This document shows positions 22,228 through 33,302 of a DNA stretch of 53,758 nucleotides, piece by piece; the stretch's first letter is position 1, and each line of letters begins with the position of its first letter. Made by a program: the position numbers and the translations under genes. Below the pieces are notes generated by a model, which did no database searches, had not been told where the DNA came from, and saw nothing but the letters and a program-made list of their open reading frames with translations. The DNA is from Antrodiella citrinella (lineage: Eukaryota > Basidiomycota > Agaricomycetes > Polyporales > Steccherinaceae): contig SGPM01000181.1 in assembly GCA_004802725.1 (NCBI GenBank), positions 1-53,758 on the forward strand, written 5' to 3'.

Positions 22228-23580
22228 ATGGCCACCCCCGCTGAGGAAATTCGCGCCAACTCCTATGTCGGTTTCGACACCATCACACAGCAGATTGAGC
22301 ACAAGCTCTTGAAGCGTGGTTTCCAGTTCAACGTGATCGTCGTTGGTACGTCGTCTAGCCCCTTATGCTGCCTCTTGAATACGCATCTGACCGCGAAATG
22401 GTCCTTTTCTTTGCTTGCGTTGGCTGCTCTCCTTACAAATAGGTCAAACAGGATTGGGAAAGTCGACACTGATTAATACCATTTTTGCGTCGCATTTGAT
22501 CGACTCGAAGGGACGTTTGGAGTCGGATGAGCCTGTCAGGCAAACAACGGAGATTCACCCTGTATCGCACGGTAAGCACATGCTGTCTTGCGTAGTACTG
22601 CCCGTGTCGCTGATTGATATGTCGTGCCCGAAGTTATCACCGAAAATGGCGTCAGGCTGCGCCTGAACATCGTTGACACGCCAGGGTACGGAGACCAAGT
22701 GAACAACGAGAACTGGTGAGTCGAGCTTCCTATTTGGATACAACATGCATTCCCCCATTCGCTCGCTTCCCAAAACTAATCGCCACCCGTCAGCTGGGAC
22801 CCCATCATCAAGTACATCAAGGACCAGCACAGCGCGTACCTCCGCAAGGAGCTGACCGCCATGCGTGACCGTCACATCCAAGACACCCGCATTCACTGCT
22901 GTCTGTTCTTCATCAACCCCACCGGCCACTCACTTCGTGCAATTGACATCATCGTCATGAAGAAGCTCAGCGAGGTCGTCAATGTGGTGCCCGTCATTGC
23001 CAAGTCGGACAGCTTGACGTTTGAGGAGAGGGAGGCTTTCAAGCTCAAGGTGCGTTTCTCGCATTCCCATCTTGAAGGACGATGCACTAAATGACGTGTT
23101 GGTAGATTCGGGCTGAGATGGTCTACCACAACATCCGCCTTTATCCTTTCGACACTGAGGAGAACGATGATGAGGAAATCCAACTCAATGAGAGCATCAG
23201 GGTAAGCATTGCCTTTCCCCTCAAAAGCAACGTTCCTTACTTATTATGGCGTACAGAACATGATTCCGTTCGCCATCGTCGGTTCCGAGCGCAATGTCAT
23301 CATTGACGGCAAGTCCGTCCGTGGCCGCAAGAACCGATGGGGAGTTGTCAACGTCGAGGATGAGAAGCACTGCGAGTTCGTCTACCTTCGGAACTTCCTG
23401 ACAAGGTATGTCTCTCCTCGTGTACTCTTGCATTTCTGGTCGTTTACCTTCCAAAACAGAACGCACCTGCAAGACCTCATCGAGACGACTGCCCAGATCC
23501 ACTACGAGGCGTTCCGCTCAAAACAACTTCTGGCCCTCAAGGAGCAGACCAACCCGCGCCCGGCCGCAAACATGGCGTAA
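22228..23580 (+). CDS. CDC10: septin, CDC10 class
   Basis: Seven exons: 22228-22345, 22443-22571, 22634-22715, 22794-23049, 23106-23201, 23257-23405, 23460-23580, giving exactly 316 aa. The N-terminus (NSYVGFDTITQQIEHKLLKR) and the absence of a C-terminal coiled coil are typical of the CDC10 class. The GTPase domain shows the P-loop GQTGLGKST (residues 40-48), DTPGYGD (G3), AKSD (G4) and the septin unique element (GRKNRWGVVNVE, HCEFVYLRNFL). Septins assemble into hetero-oligomeric filaments at the bud neck, hyphal septa and tips. The gene is intact and conserved although it lies inside the fast-evolving F-box/ankyrin cluster, with family members on both sides. A TAA directly after NMA is taken as the end. 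Confidence 0.93.
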
Positions 23581-24252
23581 GTGGTCGGTACTATCCGCCA
23601 CAAAAGCCCCTACTCTACGCTGCTTGCGCCTCCTTGATACCCTCACTTATTGCGCGTGGATTTGGATACTGGATATGGACAGCGCACCGTTGCCAGGTCT
23701 CCCTTGCCCTCCCCTTCCTGTCTTGCTCGTCGCTCGTTGTTGTTTTCCCTTTGTGTTGGTCGAGTATAACGCATACCCAGCTCCGCCCTTTCTTGAGCTC
23801 GCGCTGTCGCGCTTTTCTGATTTGATACGTCGGTCTCGTTTATTTGTCACTCTACGCTCCTTACCTCCTCTAATCCAATGGTCGTTTTTGCGATGCGGCT
23901 GTTACCAAACAAGTTTCATGCTTGCTGGTGTGCATATAGCGCAGCAACACAGCGGAAGGCGGCTGTAATGATTCTCGTCAATTTCTGCCTATGTGCTCTC
24001 CTAGTTAAGTGGCCGACGCTTCGACTGATATAAGGTATTTGATTTGAGCCTGACATTTCTCGTCTTCGTCTAGATAAGAAACTTATAGGGTGACACTTCA
24101 AACCACTTCAAACTCGTTCAGGTTGATTGGATGCTGGCTATTAAGCAAAGGTTTGGGTTCTCTCTCGAGGCTACTCTGGCGGATTTATGTACGTAACGCA
24201 AGTGACTCGGACGAATACTTCGCCCCAGGCTTTCATCCCCTCCTCCACTACG
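23581..24252. other. septin 3' region and upstream side of the next pseudogene
   Basis: Open frames running on from the septin gene (for example to 23968) are pyrimidine-rich and without domain, fitting a 3' UTR. No exon, repeat or RNA gene was recognised. Confidence 0.45.
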
Positions 24253-25578
24253 ATGTCCAGCCTGGTGTCCCTCTAAGATTGTGTCGTCACTATCAAGCTT
24301 GAAGACCATTCTGAGTCGGACGCCATGCAGTATGCGACAATCGACGTGCAATTGCGCGACCACTCTCGTCTCGTCGCCTCCATGAAAGGCGTGTGTATTA
24401 ACCGCAAGAAGTGCAAAAACGAATTCCACGATATAATGGACTGCGAATCCCTGCAACTCTTTAAATTTTCTCTTCTCTTCAGCAACGCCAATGGGCGATT
24501 ATTGAAGCAGCACATCGAGCTGCAGAAAGGGACTGGGTGCTTCGGAGGAGAGGTGAACGAAGGCTTACTGTTCTACTTGGACACGATCACCGTCAAAGAT
24601 GAGGTATGTTTCTCGCAATGCACTTAGATTACTCATGATTTTTATGCCGTATCGTGGACATGGCTTAGGGACATGTATGCTGCAACATTTCCTCCAATCT
24701 CGACACGTTGGACAGAGAGACTTCGTTATGCTGTTGCCTTTCCCCATTGAGAATGAATTTTCACTTGGTCATGCGCAGAGAGAAGCCGACATCACGAGGC
24801 TCGAATCGTTCTATCGCAAGGTATGTAGCTCTCGCATGCTCGTTCATCGTTTATACACAGATTCTTCCCTCGCTAACACCATCATCCAGTCTGGTTTCCG
24901 CCGTCTCGCCAAGACAAACTACCTCGCGTATGCCAAAGACCCCGCGCATCCTTCACGCAAGCTTCCAGCGGCCAATGACGCGACCGCCGAGATAGTTTTC
25001 TCTTCGGATGGGTGCACTTGCAATCAGTGTACCCGAGGGTGGTTTTCTAAGAGGATGCGAGCCGGGCTTCTGCGTAAGTGTATCCTAAATGTCGTGTGTT
25101 CTAGTCCGAGCAATTCAACTCATGTCTGGTCACCTTTATCTTAGTGGAGGCCTGCGTGATTCGCGAGATGATATACCAGGAGCCGGAGACAAGCGTGGTC
25201 TTCGTTGAGTGTCTTCCGCCACACCTGCGGAGCATCCTCTTGACGCAGCGGCTCGTCGACGCGTTGTCCGCCGTCGTCTCGGGATTTATACGCGCCTGCG
25301 AAGCCCCGAACCTCGTGCCCAACGCAGTTCATGTCGCGGCGCTCGCGAGGCCCGAAGCTCGGTTCTTCTTTCATAACGGGGGGAAAGCGTACCATGTGAT
25401 GGAACACATCGAGCGCACTGCGGAAGAGGGTAACGCGGAAGAGGGTAGTATGGACAACTGGTCCGAGTCACGCGACGGATGGGATGAGGAGTGGGATGCG
25501 TTACCGAGGTGCGCCAATGATCTCAACTTCGGCTTGCTCCGACAGGGGATTGGGCTCGAAACGTTCCAGATAAATTAG
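24253..25578 (+). pseudogene. GNAT/CTC-C family member without ankyrin repeats, with nonsense codon and lost splice site
   Basis: Family sequence starts at the ATG 24253 but meets TAA at 24274 in codon 8, where the intact copy has Glu. Beyond it the frame continues (VVTIKLEDHSES, then KGTGCFGGEVNEGLLFYLDT). The intron before the GNAT loop has a proper donor after DE (GTATGT at 24604). Its expected acceptor before YRGHGLGTCMLQHF reads CG instead of AG. Later introns, 24821-24889 and 25074-25144, look normal. The ankyrin region is missing: RKLPAANDA is followed directly by GCTCNQCTRGWFSKRMR. The last exon is open to TAG at 25578 with the tail CANDLNFGLLRQGIGL. A shorter product from the ATG at 24325 cannot be excluded, but the combination suggests a pseudogene. 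Confidence 0.7.
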
Positions 25579-25929
25579 ACTGCTCGCGGTATACTAGCTG
25601 AGTTCCGGCTCGCAGTTCGCTGTGCGTACTATGCAAACAACCTGCCCTGTTTTCTGCATCTACAGTCATTGTACTGCGGTGCTCCTGGTTCCCACACATT
25701 GGTCATGCCATTGCATTCTCTCCAAGACTAGTGTCACCTGCAACATATTCCGTATCAAGTTTGCATACAACCCGCATCACATCTGGTTCTAGACTAATGG
25801 ATAACATATCGGTGAGACCGCGAGAGGGTCCTCCTCCTCCTCCTCCTCCTCTCTACACCACCCCACGAGGCACGTCTTTCCCTGTCTGTTCATGAGGCGC
25901 TCCCGCCGACTTCGTCTCCATGCGTTACG
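25579..25929. other. spacer with TCC microsatellite
   Basis: No exon is seen. A perfect TCC run lies at 25829-25851. The downstream family fragment begins near 25930 without its N-terminal domains. Confidence 0.5.
25829..25851. repeat. (TCC)n microsatellite
   Basis: About seven perfect TCC units, non-coding as far as can be seen, just upstream of a truncated family copy. Confidence 0.9.
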
Positions 25930-26508
25930 CAGCATACTTCCAGCGACCGACGACGAGATGGATACGATGACATGCACTTGTTCGCAATGCACGGAAGGAT
26001 GGTTGTCCCCTGTAATGCGTTATGGTCTGTCTGGTGAGTCTACCTTAACGCCGGATCCTGACCTTTCGAGTACTCACTTCTCCCTCTTCTTATAGGGGAG
26101 GCCGCGGTCATGACCGAGGAGCCATCCGTTGCAATTACTAGCATGGTGCTGGGTAATTTTATTCCAGCTGGACATCCAGTGCGAAACAGGGCCATGAATA
26201 CGTCGAAGTTCGCGAAATCATTGATGGCCGTATTCGAAGGCTTCATCAAAGTCTGCGATACCACGAACGACATCCCCACTCCTGCCCGCGTCGAGGCTCT
26301 GGCTGGTGCCAAAGCGAAGTGCTTCTTCGAGGTTGGAGGGAAGGTACAGTGGGTGATGAAGTATGTTGAGAGCAGTGCGGACCTGCAGTACGCGTCGGGT
26401 TGTAATTACATGCCACCAGGTTTCGATCCTAGCTTGCCGACGTGCACGAATGATTTGAACTTCAGCCTTGTTCGCGAAAAGTTGTGTCTTGGGGAACGAG
26501 CATTTTAG
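25930..26508 (+). pseudogene. C-terminal fragment of the GNAT/ankyrin/CTC-C family
   Basis: The homology starts at SILPATDDE (the equivalent of RKLPASDD in the intact copy), goes straight to the cysteine motif CTCSQCTEGWLSPVMRYG, and lacks both the GNAT and the ankyrin parts. The family intron follows at its usual place (26034-26095). The last exon is intact and ends with CTNDLNFSLVREKLCL and a stop at 26508. A plus-strand start codon lies at 25891, so a short protein of about 185 aa (motif plus tail) could be made. As a gene it is a truncated duplicate of the type seen at 24253. Confidence 0.65.
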
Positions 26509-26709
26509 GTTGTCCAAATTTGTGATCCATCGAACATCGAACCTATGAAAAATCCTTTGCCTGCCTGGCTATGACTGCCAGACTGGTGCCAGTGCAAATA
26601 GCGAAAGGCATTCTGCGCCATGATCCTGTAATCTTCGAGATTGTCAGAAATTGCAATAATATTGAAATGACATATAGGGAAGGGACAGAAGTACACAAAC
26701 ACAGAAGCC
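26509..26709. other. short convergent spacer
   Basis: A 201-nt AT-rich interval between two converging family members. It probably holds both 3' UTRs; no other signal was found. Confidence 0.5.
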
Positions 26710-28661
26710 CTAGTGATACGGACCCATCTTATCGGATAACCCCAGCTTCCTCCTCACCATAACAAAGTCCAACTCGTTCTCGCATTTAGGCAACGCCACC
26801 CATTTGTCGTGCGCCTCGCCCATGATGGGGTCCGCCATACTGTCGTCGAACTCGTTATCCACCAACTTGCTCTCGTTCTTCGCGCCGCTCACCACCAAGT
26901 CCACGGCGTACTCGGTCTTCGCGCCCTGCTCGATGTACGGCCTAGGGTTGCCCATAACGTTCGCAGACTGAAGAGCGATAAGTGGGGTGGGTACCATGCT
27001 CGGGTCCTCGGTGCAGCAGATAAGGTATATGACTTGAACCACGTCTCGGTAGGATTCCCACAACTCGCGAGTGATGTCTTTGCGAATGCGAGCAGGCATG
27101 TAGTCCAGACCAATGCCATTCACGAGATCCATTTCAGTGGCGCGCCCTGGGTGGAAGGAAGGCCGGGAAAGGGACATCATGTCGTGGAGCGACGCGCCTT
27201 GGCCTGCGAGTCACGAAAGCGTCAACATCTGAGCTGGCGAGTCGTAAATCGGATATACGTACACGCAATCCTGAATCGCATACGAGGACTCATCCAGCCA
27301 TCTATGCACGCTCCGCAGGTACAACCCCACTTTCTCTTCGTGATGTATTCCTGAAAAGTGCCGACGTTTTCGTTTTGCGCTTTCTCAAAGGTCCAAGCGA
27401 TCTCTAATGACTGATCAGGGTGGCCGCTCCATCGTCCATGCCGCATCTCTTCCTGTCGCCTTTGTCGCCCCATGATCTCCGCGATGAACTCATACGGCGT
27501 CATCCCGTCCGTGTTGTCTCTCTTAGTCAAGTCCTCACGGGCGCCGAGCTCGAGCAAGGTCTTGACAGAGAGCAAGTCGCTGTACATCGCCGCAGTATGA
27601 AGCGGCGTGAGGCCTCTGTGATCTTGCTCGTGAAGTTTGGCAGGGTTACGAGAGCAGCATTCTCTGATAGATACGTCGATGGGCTTCATTTGTCTGTCTT
27701 TGAGGGCACCTTTGAGGGTGTAGTGCCTGATTGCGTTGTGAAGGGTGTGCATCTCGGACTCGCTGGTGACCATCTCGGCATGCAGGATCTTCATCAAGAA
27801 CAGCTGCTCAGATTTGTCCGGCGCACCCACTAGATAGAGTGTTTCGTTGCTGCCTGGTTCATTATCGGGTGACAAATGACGAGAGGGATGGTTAGAGTCG
27901 AAAGAGCAGATCATGCAGGATGTCCTGCCAATCCGGCGGAAGTGGTTCTAAAGAACAGGAATGAGGATGTAGAATGATCGCAAGGAAACACAACTGACGC
28001 GATGAAGGAAAGCAATCTGGCTGATACGTTGTTCCTTCTCAGATAGGTTCGTCTCAGGGTCGTGCTCGAGCAACTCGTTCGCGACCAGAAAGTCCGCTGG
28101 TCCGAAACGGTCAGATTCCAACAGCTTTTGAACCATCAAGCTACAGATGCCAACGCGTCTATACTAAAAGGAAAATGAGAACGAGCTGCTGGAAAGATAT
28201 CAAAGAGCAGACTTCAGGAGGGACACGAACGGTGTCAAGAAGGATCAGGGACCCTTTGTCCAACTCCCTGCCCCAGCAGCCAGACCCCTTATGATGTGGA
28301 TGCTCGACGAGTTTGGTCTTGACGAAACCGTGCTTGTCAAATATTTTCGACCACTGGCAGGAAGATGGCCAGTGGCTTTTTCTGTCTGGTGAAAATTCCA
28401 CCGATGACATGACATGTTCTACCCCATGTTCATCAAGTCTACGGCATCCATGGGGATAAAGGATGAGGCCTTTGATCGAGCCAACTACATTGCCTCGAGC
28501 CTGCGGTTGCTTAGCGCACGTTGTATATGTTATCAACTGAACGCACATACCTTGGCGGTCACTGTCAGATACTCCAAAGCCAAGCGATAGTCAGACGAAG
28601 ATTGAACACCAATGTCCACTGAGCATTCGGCGGGTCTAATTGTTGAGTCCACGGACGGCAT
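26710..28661 (-). CDS. divergent, full-length GNAT-like / ankyrin / CTC-C family member
   Basis: Exons 28551-28661, 28213-28500, 27999-28163, 27263-27947 and 26710-27203 sum to exactly 580 aa. The order is as in the copy at 19576: N-terminal part, strand GSLILLDTVRV, intron, then YRRVGICSLMVQKLLE where the others have YRGxGLG. The acyl-CoA loop is therefore degenerate (RRVGIC), and catalysis is doubtful even though the fold is probably kept. Ankyrin repeats follow (RGLTPLHTAAMYSDLLSVKT, DGMTPYEFIAE), then the cysteine motif WGCTCGACIDGWMSPRMRFR and the tail CENELDFVMVRRKLGL. All family introns are present and the frame is clean. It is the most diverged of the five copies, pointing to an older duplication. 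Function unknown. Confidence 0.78.
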
Positions 28662-28952
28662 GGTGGTAGAAGCATCAGAGTCAAACGGCGTTATATAGCA
28701 ACTCGACATAGGAGTTGGCGTCGCGGATACCCTGTTCTGGTCGAGAACGCGGAATCGTATCTTGAGTGCCTACAATCCAATAATACTATACCTCGTGTGT
28801 TCTTGGCAAGTCCCAAATACTTTATTCGACCGAGCCTGGAGGGTCCACCGTCCGATTCCTGGCAGGAGAAATGGGCGTCTATGACGTCATACACCGCGGT
28901 TTTATTTGTTTCTCCCTCTCTCTCCCTATAACTCGTCAACGCGGTTTCGAAC
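28662..28952. promoter_or_regulatory. divergent promoter (ankyrin-family gene and small acidic gene)
   Basis: A 291-nt interval between two divergent start codons. The minus-strand gene has a TATA-like GCTATATAACG about 30 nt upstream of its ATG (28690-28700). No other element is clear. Confidence 0.4.
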
Positions 28953-29491
28953 ATGTCACAAATTAGCAACTCACAAACTGAAAGATCAGACACAAGTGAG
29001 TCTCATCTGTTCCTTGGCGCCGCGTCCTAGATAGCTCAGGCGCGCGCACTCTGGCGGAACCCGCAATCATACCCACAGTAGGACGCGTACAGGACACCAG
29101 CTACCACTCTGCGCCCTCCAAAGACTCCACAGCACTCGAAACCGACCCGACACGCGAATACGGCGACTTCGACGCAGGCGACCACGTTGGTCGGCACGCT
29201 GACGTCGATGCGGGTGCGATCCATGCAGACCGCGACCGCGACGCGGGCCTGAATGACCCCACAACTCGAGAGGAGGTAGCGGAGGAGAGCAACTTCGGTG
29301 GAGAGAATACAGATTATGGTGATGTGGTGTCGCCGGAGGATGATGATGAACGGTATGGAGAGGCGTTGCCCGCTGAGATGGGTGGGACGGGTGAGGGAGG
29401 GGCGGAAGGATACGAGGATACGATTGGGGATGGGGAGCCTGTGGATGTCGGTGATACGCAAGCTATATTCCCTGGGTCGGATAGATGGTAA
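28953..29491 (+). CDS. small acidic hypothetical protein
   Basis: Two exons, 28953-28995 and 29040-29491, with a 44-nt GTGAGT..CTCAG intron, encode exactly 164 aa. The first exon starts MSQISNSQTERSDT. The rest is rich in Asp, Glu and Gly (for example VVSPEDDDERYG, GEPVDVGDTQAIFPGSDRW), without membrane segment, signal peptide or known domain. It is probably intrinsically disordered. The splice keeps phase, and the gene fills the whole space between a divergent promoter and the convergent F-box/WD40 gene 88 nt away, which supports it as a real gene. I do not recognise a family. Confidence 0.65.
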
Positions 29492-29579
29492 TACATACTG
29501 CCGGGGCGAGGGTCTACCACTCGTGCCAGCATTAGTCGAACCAAGCCTTGTGATAAGCAATGTTTTATTTCCGTATCGA

Positions 29580-31660
29580 CTACAATGCAACGAACGAAGT
29601 GTCGATTCCACGAGAAAAGTCCCAAATACAAATGCGCTGTTGAAGGTGAGTAAATAAGCACACATCCATGGAGGCAAATGCACACGAGTAACTCACCTGA
29701 TCCTCTCCACATGAAATAATCTAGAGAACGTCGAACGTAAGTAGACGTTTAGCTCAGAACTCCCGAGAGCTCACCTTGGTATGGTCGAAGCCAACACAGA
29801 AAACCCGCCCAGTATGTCCGCCCGTCAAATCCGCAACGAGTGCACCCGTCGGTCGGTCCCACACCTTCACCGTGAAGTCATAGCTACCACTAACGACGAA
29901 CTCGCTATTCAGACACACGCTCCGCACTAGCTCTTGATGTGCTCTCCTACGGAGCGCGGACTGTTGCGGTGGGGAGGAGACCACGGCACTCCCACATGCC
30001 TCGCACATGCCGCCAGCGGTGAGGGTTGGTGTGCGGTGACTGGGATCGGCGTCGGGAGAGGTGCACCAGCCTTGGGAGGTGGTGATATCAAGAAGCCGGA
30101 GGTGTTTGTCGGAGGACCCGGATAGGACGTAAGGAGGCTTGAAGTCAATAGAGGCAATGCTACGACAAAAGTAAGCGTGCCTTCATTCGAGTTCAAATAG
30201 GACACGCACCCTCTACCGTGATGATCTACAAAAGTATGCAGGAGCTTCCCGTTGTTGGCATCCCAAAGACGCATGGAACGATCCCCAGAAGCAGATACGA
30301 TGTAGTCTCCAGAGATTGAGACTGCGTTCACGGCAGCACGATGTTCTTGCAAGACGTGCCGTAACTTCAAATTCGGCATCGAGTATATTCGCATAGTGCG
30401 GTCTGCACTTGCGTAAGTGAGAGTGAGAATGCAGAACTTATGAGATGCTCACCTTTCGAACAAGTCACTATCCGATGATCGTCGAATCTAACGCAAAGAA
30501 CGCTATCTTCGTGGTCCGTCAATACCTTCACCAACTCGTCCTCCGCCAAATTCCACACAATCACCCGCCGATCACTCCCTCCACTTGCTAGCCAGCCGTT
30601 ATGCACGCAGATACTGAGCACGCTGCCCTGGTGTATACCTTCAAAGACACGAATCATCTTCCCCGTCGCCAGGTCCCACTCTCGTATTGACTTGTCCTTG
30701 GACCCAGTGAACAGCACTTGTTGGCCAGTGTCGGGATAGGTATACATCTGAAGACAGTATATGGTGCTGGTATGGCCGTCCTGGGGCGACCCACGCGTTT
30801 GCAGGTATGTCAAGTTGTAAGTGCCGTTGCGGATACGTGCCTGCAGACGTATGTGCGTCTGGAACAGCAGCTTGTAGTCTGGTTCCAGATTTCGAGACGA
30901 TGGGAGAGTGGAGGGAGCAGAATGTCGCATGCGGTTACGGAGTTGACGGGAGTGAACTGATGGCGGGAGGGAGACATGTCCTGAATGGCTTGACGACGAT
31001 GCGTAGCTGGAGTCGGTGAACATGGACATGAACCCGGAGTCGTCGTACATATTGTCGTGTAGCAGGTCCTCGATCGTATCATCGTCATCGTCCGCTTCTT
31101 CCTCGTCTCCCATCCCCTCGTCGTCCGAGTCGACCTCCATGTGGGGCTGTAAGTCGAAGCTGGGCAATCGTGGCTTGTTCCGCCATTCCCACTTCTTCTC
31201 CGCGCACAGCCGCCGCCAGAGAAGTTGGTCGCTAACGAGGAAGTTCCAGCGCCTGCTCACGAGCGAGCACGCGACGAGAGACTGCCATGGGAGGTAAGAG
31301 TAGACTTGGAGCGCGACTTCGTCAGGTAGGAGCTGTAAGTCTGGTATGAGATACAGTCTGAAGAGTGAGACCAATGCTGTATTCACCCCGACAACGTCCA
31401 GTTGCAGCAGCGGCACAATGTTCCGCTGGACTGTCGCAACACTCGAGCGAGGTAACGACTTGAGCAATTCATACACGAGATCTGACGACGAGAAAACGGT
31501 CAACGTCGGTCCCTCGTAGACTTGAATATTGTTGTTACATACCTTCACGTTCGCGAACGGACATCATACCGAGCAACAGGTCTTGCCTGCTGCTTCTCGT
31601 TGCCCTCCGCATCGCTTCGACGTCGTTGTCTGTGAATCCCTCGTCGTCGAGGGTGATCAT
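29580..31660 (-). CDS. F-box/WD40-repeat protein (SCF substrate receptor)
   Basis: Six exons: 31543-31660, 30453-31481, 30210-30402, 29775-30159, 29697-29720, 29580-29636; exactly 601 aa. The F-box lies at about residues 91-135 (LLPDEVALQVYSYLPWQ, CSLVSRRWNFLVSD). An acidic spacer and then WD40 repeats follow (TGSKDKSIREWDL, ASGGSDRRVIVWNL, VSASGDRSMRLWD, VSGSYDFTVKVWD) up to the last strand CGEDQRICIWDF. A 24-nt micro-exon (29697-29720) is needed to complete the last repeat. Cdc4/Fbw7-, Met30- and Pop-type proteins share this architecture and present phosphorylated substrates to SCF ubiquitin ligase. Which orthologue it is cannot be settled from sequence alone. Unlike the other F-box genes here it is not part of the duplicated family. 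Confidence 0.88.
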
Positions 31661-31912
31661 GGCACGGAGCAGGAGAGACTGGAACGATGTGGCCGTCGTC
31701 GGAGTTCAAGATTGGTGGCCAGCACACGAATGTTTCTTTCAGACTCGCAGCGCTACAGCAGGCGCTTCTTACTCTCACAGATACCACCACGACGTCGATC
31801 ACCAAGTCTATCCAGAGTCTATCATAGCATTGGCGGGTTTCAAGTGATTCAGGTGCGTGCCCGACGCGATTTCTAGTCGAGCTGACCAGATGCTGACATC
31901 CATGCAATTCAG
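31661..31912. promoter_or_regulatory. divergent promoter of two F-box genes
   Basis: A 252-nt interval between divergent start codons of the F-box/WD40 gene and the F-box gene at 31913. Open frames across it (for example 31545-31922, minus strand) are shadows. Confidence 0.4.
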
Positions 31913-33238
31913 ATGAACGCACTGCCGCAAGAGCTCGTGGACCTCGTATTCAAATTCGCTCCCATAGATCCCACAGGATGGAACACATACAATGATGAAC
32001 GGCACTTGCTCGCATGTGCGTTAGTGTCTCGCTCCTGGTGCCGCGCGACCAGACGCAATGTCTGGCGGCAAGTTGATGTTGATACGCGCGATCTCCCTGG
32101 TTTTTTTGCGCTACTCGACAATCCTCTCCAAACCTTGACCGCCAACATCAAGAGCTTGAGTATCTCACCCCACGGAGACGACGAGCGCGATCTCAGCATG
32201 GTTCAAATCAACCAGCTACTCGCAAAGTTACTTGCCTTGCGCTCCTTGTCCCTTCATGATGTAGCTTTTGATCAGGGTGCCTCCGATGACTCAGAGGACG
32301 ACGTGAAACCGCGGAGCCTTCAATACCTTGGGCTTAGGGAAGTCCAGTTTCTGCGACCCGCTGGGTCGGACGACCTGCTCGCAAAATTCTTCGGTCTCTT
32401 CTCCGAGGTGCACCACCTCAAAATGAGAGCGATACGAGATCACAAGGACACTTCTCACCCTGCGCCGACGCTGCCCTTACCACTCGTCGTCCACATGCTT
32501 CATTTCGAAGACGTATTCCACCCGCTCGAGGAGCCTGTTCGTCTCACATTGCTGCCATGTGTTCGTCTACGCGAGAACGGGATTCTCCATCTACACTGTG
32601 GTGGTTTATCGTTGTGCGCCTTCGTCCGAGACTTCGGGAAAAACGCAGCTAGTCTCAGGATTCGGACCCAACCATCTGAACATTTTGGTGCATATCATGC
32701 ATGTCTCTTTGTTTGCAATGATCACTGATGACTGTCATACCCAGAACATCATCTGGACCTTTCGGGCTGTCATCGTCTTGTCGTCCTGCACTTGAAACTC
32801 AACTCGAGAAGGCCCGATCTCAATATCCGGAAAGTCCAGTATCTCGCACGCACGCTGGGCACTCTTTCCATCATCGAGCCGATGAAGTTCAGGATCAAAA
32901 TCGAGCTTGAACTCATCTTTGACTCAAACGGTGTCCTTGGAGTCAAGAACGCCGACAACATCAAGCATGACTTGAATCGCATAGACGCACGCATCGCGAA
33001 GGAGAGAGACGTGAAAATGGAAGTAGTCTTCTTCTCCCGTGTTCAGACGGTGCTGGCAACGCTGCTTCCGCACCTAAGGGAGGCACCTGCGAGCTATACT
33101 GGTACAGAGGATTTCGCGCACGAGCATCTTCCACGTCTCTGGAAGAGGCGAGTGCTCAAAATGTCTGCATTGCGCGCGTATGTGTATCTCGACAGATATC
33201 CGGTCTGGGACGACGACTACTCTGACTACTCGGATTGA
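31913..33238 (+). CDS. F-box protein (separate subfamily)
   Basis: Two exons, 31913-32687 and 32745-33238, exactly 422 aa. The F-box is at the very N-terminus (LPQELVDLVFKFAPID, then LLACALVSRSWCRATRRNVW). The middle is leucine-rich-like (SLSLHDVAF, LQYLGLREVQFL), as in many Agaricomycete F-box proteins. The intron 32688-32744 has a GTGCAT donor and CCCAG acceptor. It was chosen because it restores the frame into HLDLSGCHRLVVLHLKLN and avoids the stop that follows in the unspliced reading. It has no close similarity to the three clustered F-box copies at 13.6-19.4 kb. Substrate unknown. Confidence 0.75.
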
Positions 33239-33302
33239 CCATGTAGTTCTTGTATATTACTTCTCCTCAGTTGCGTGGGTTTTTTCTCCCATGTATGACT
33301 CA

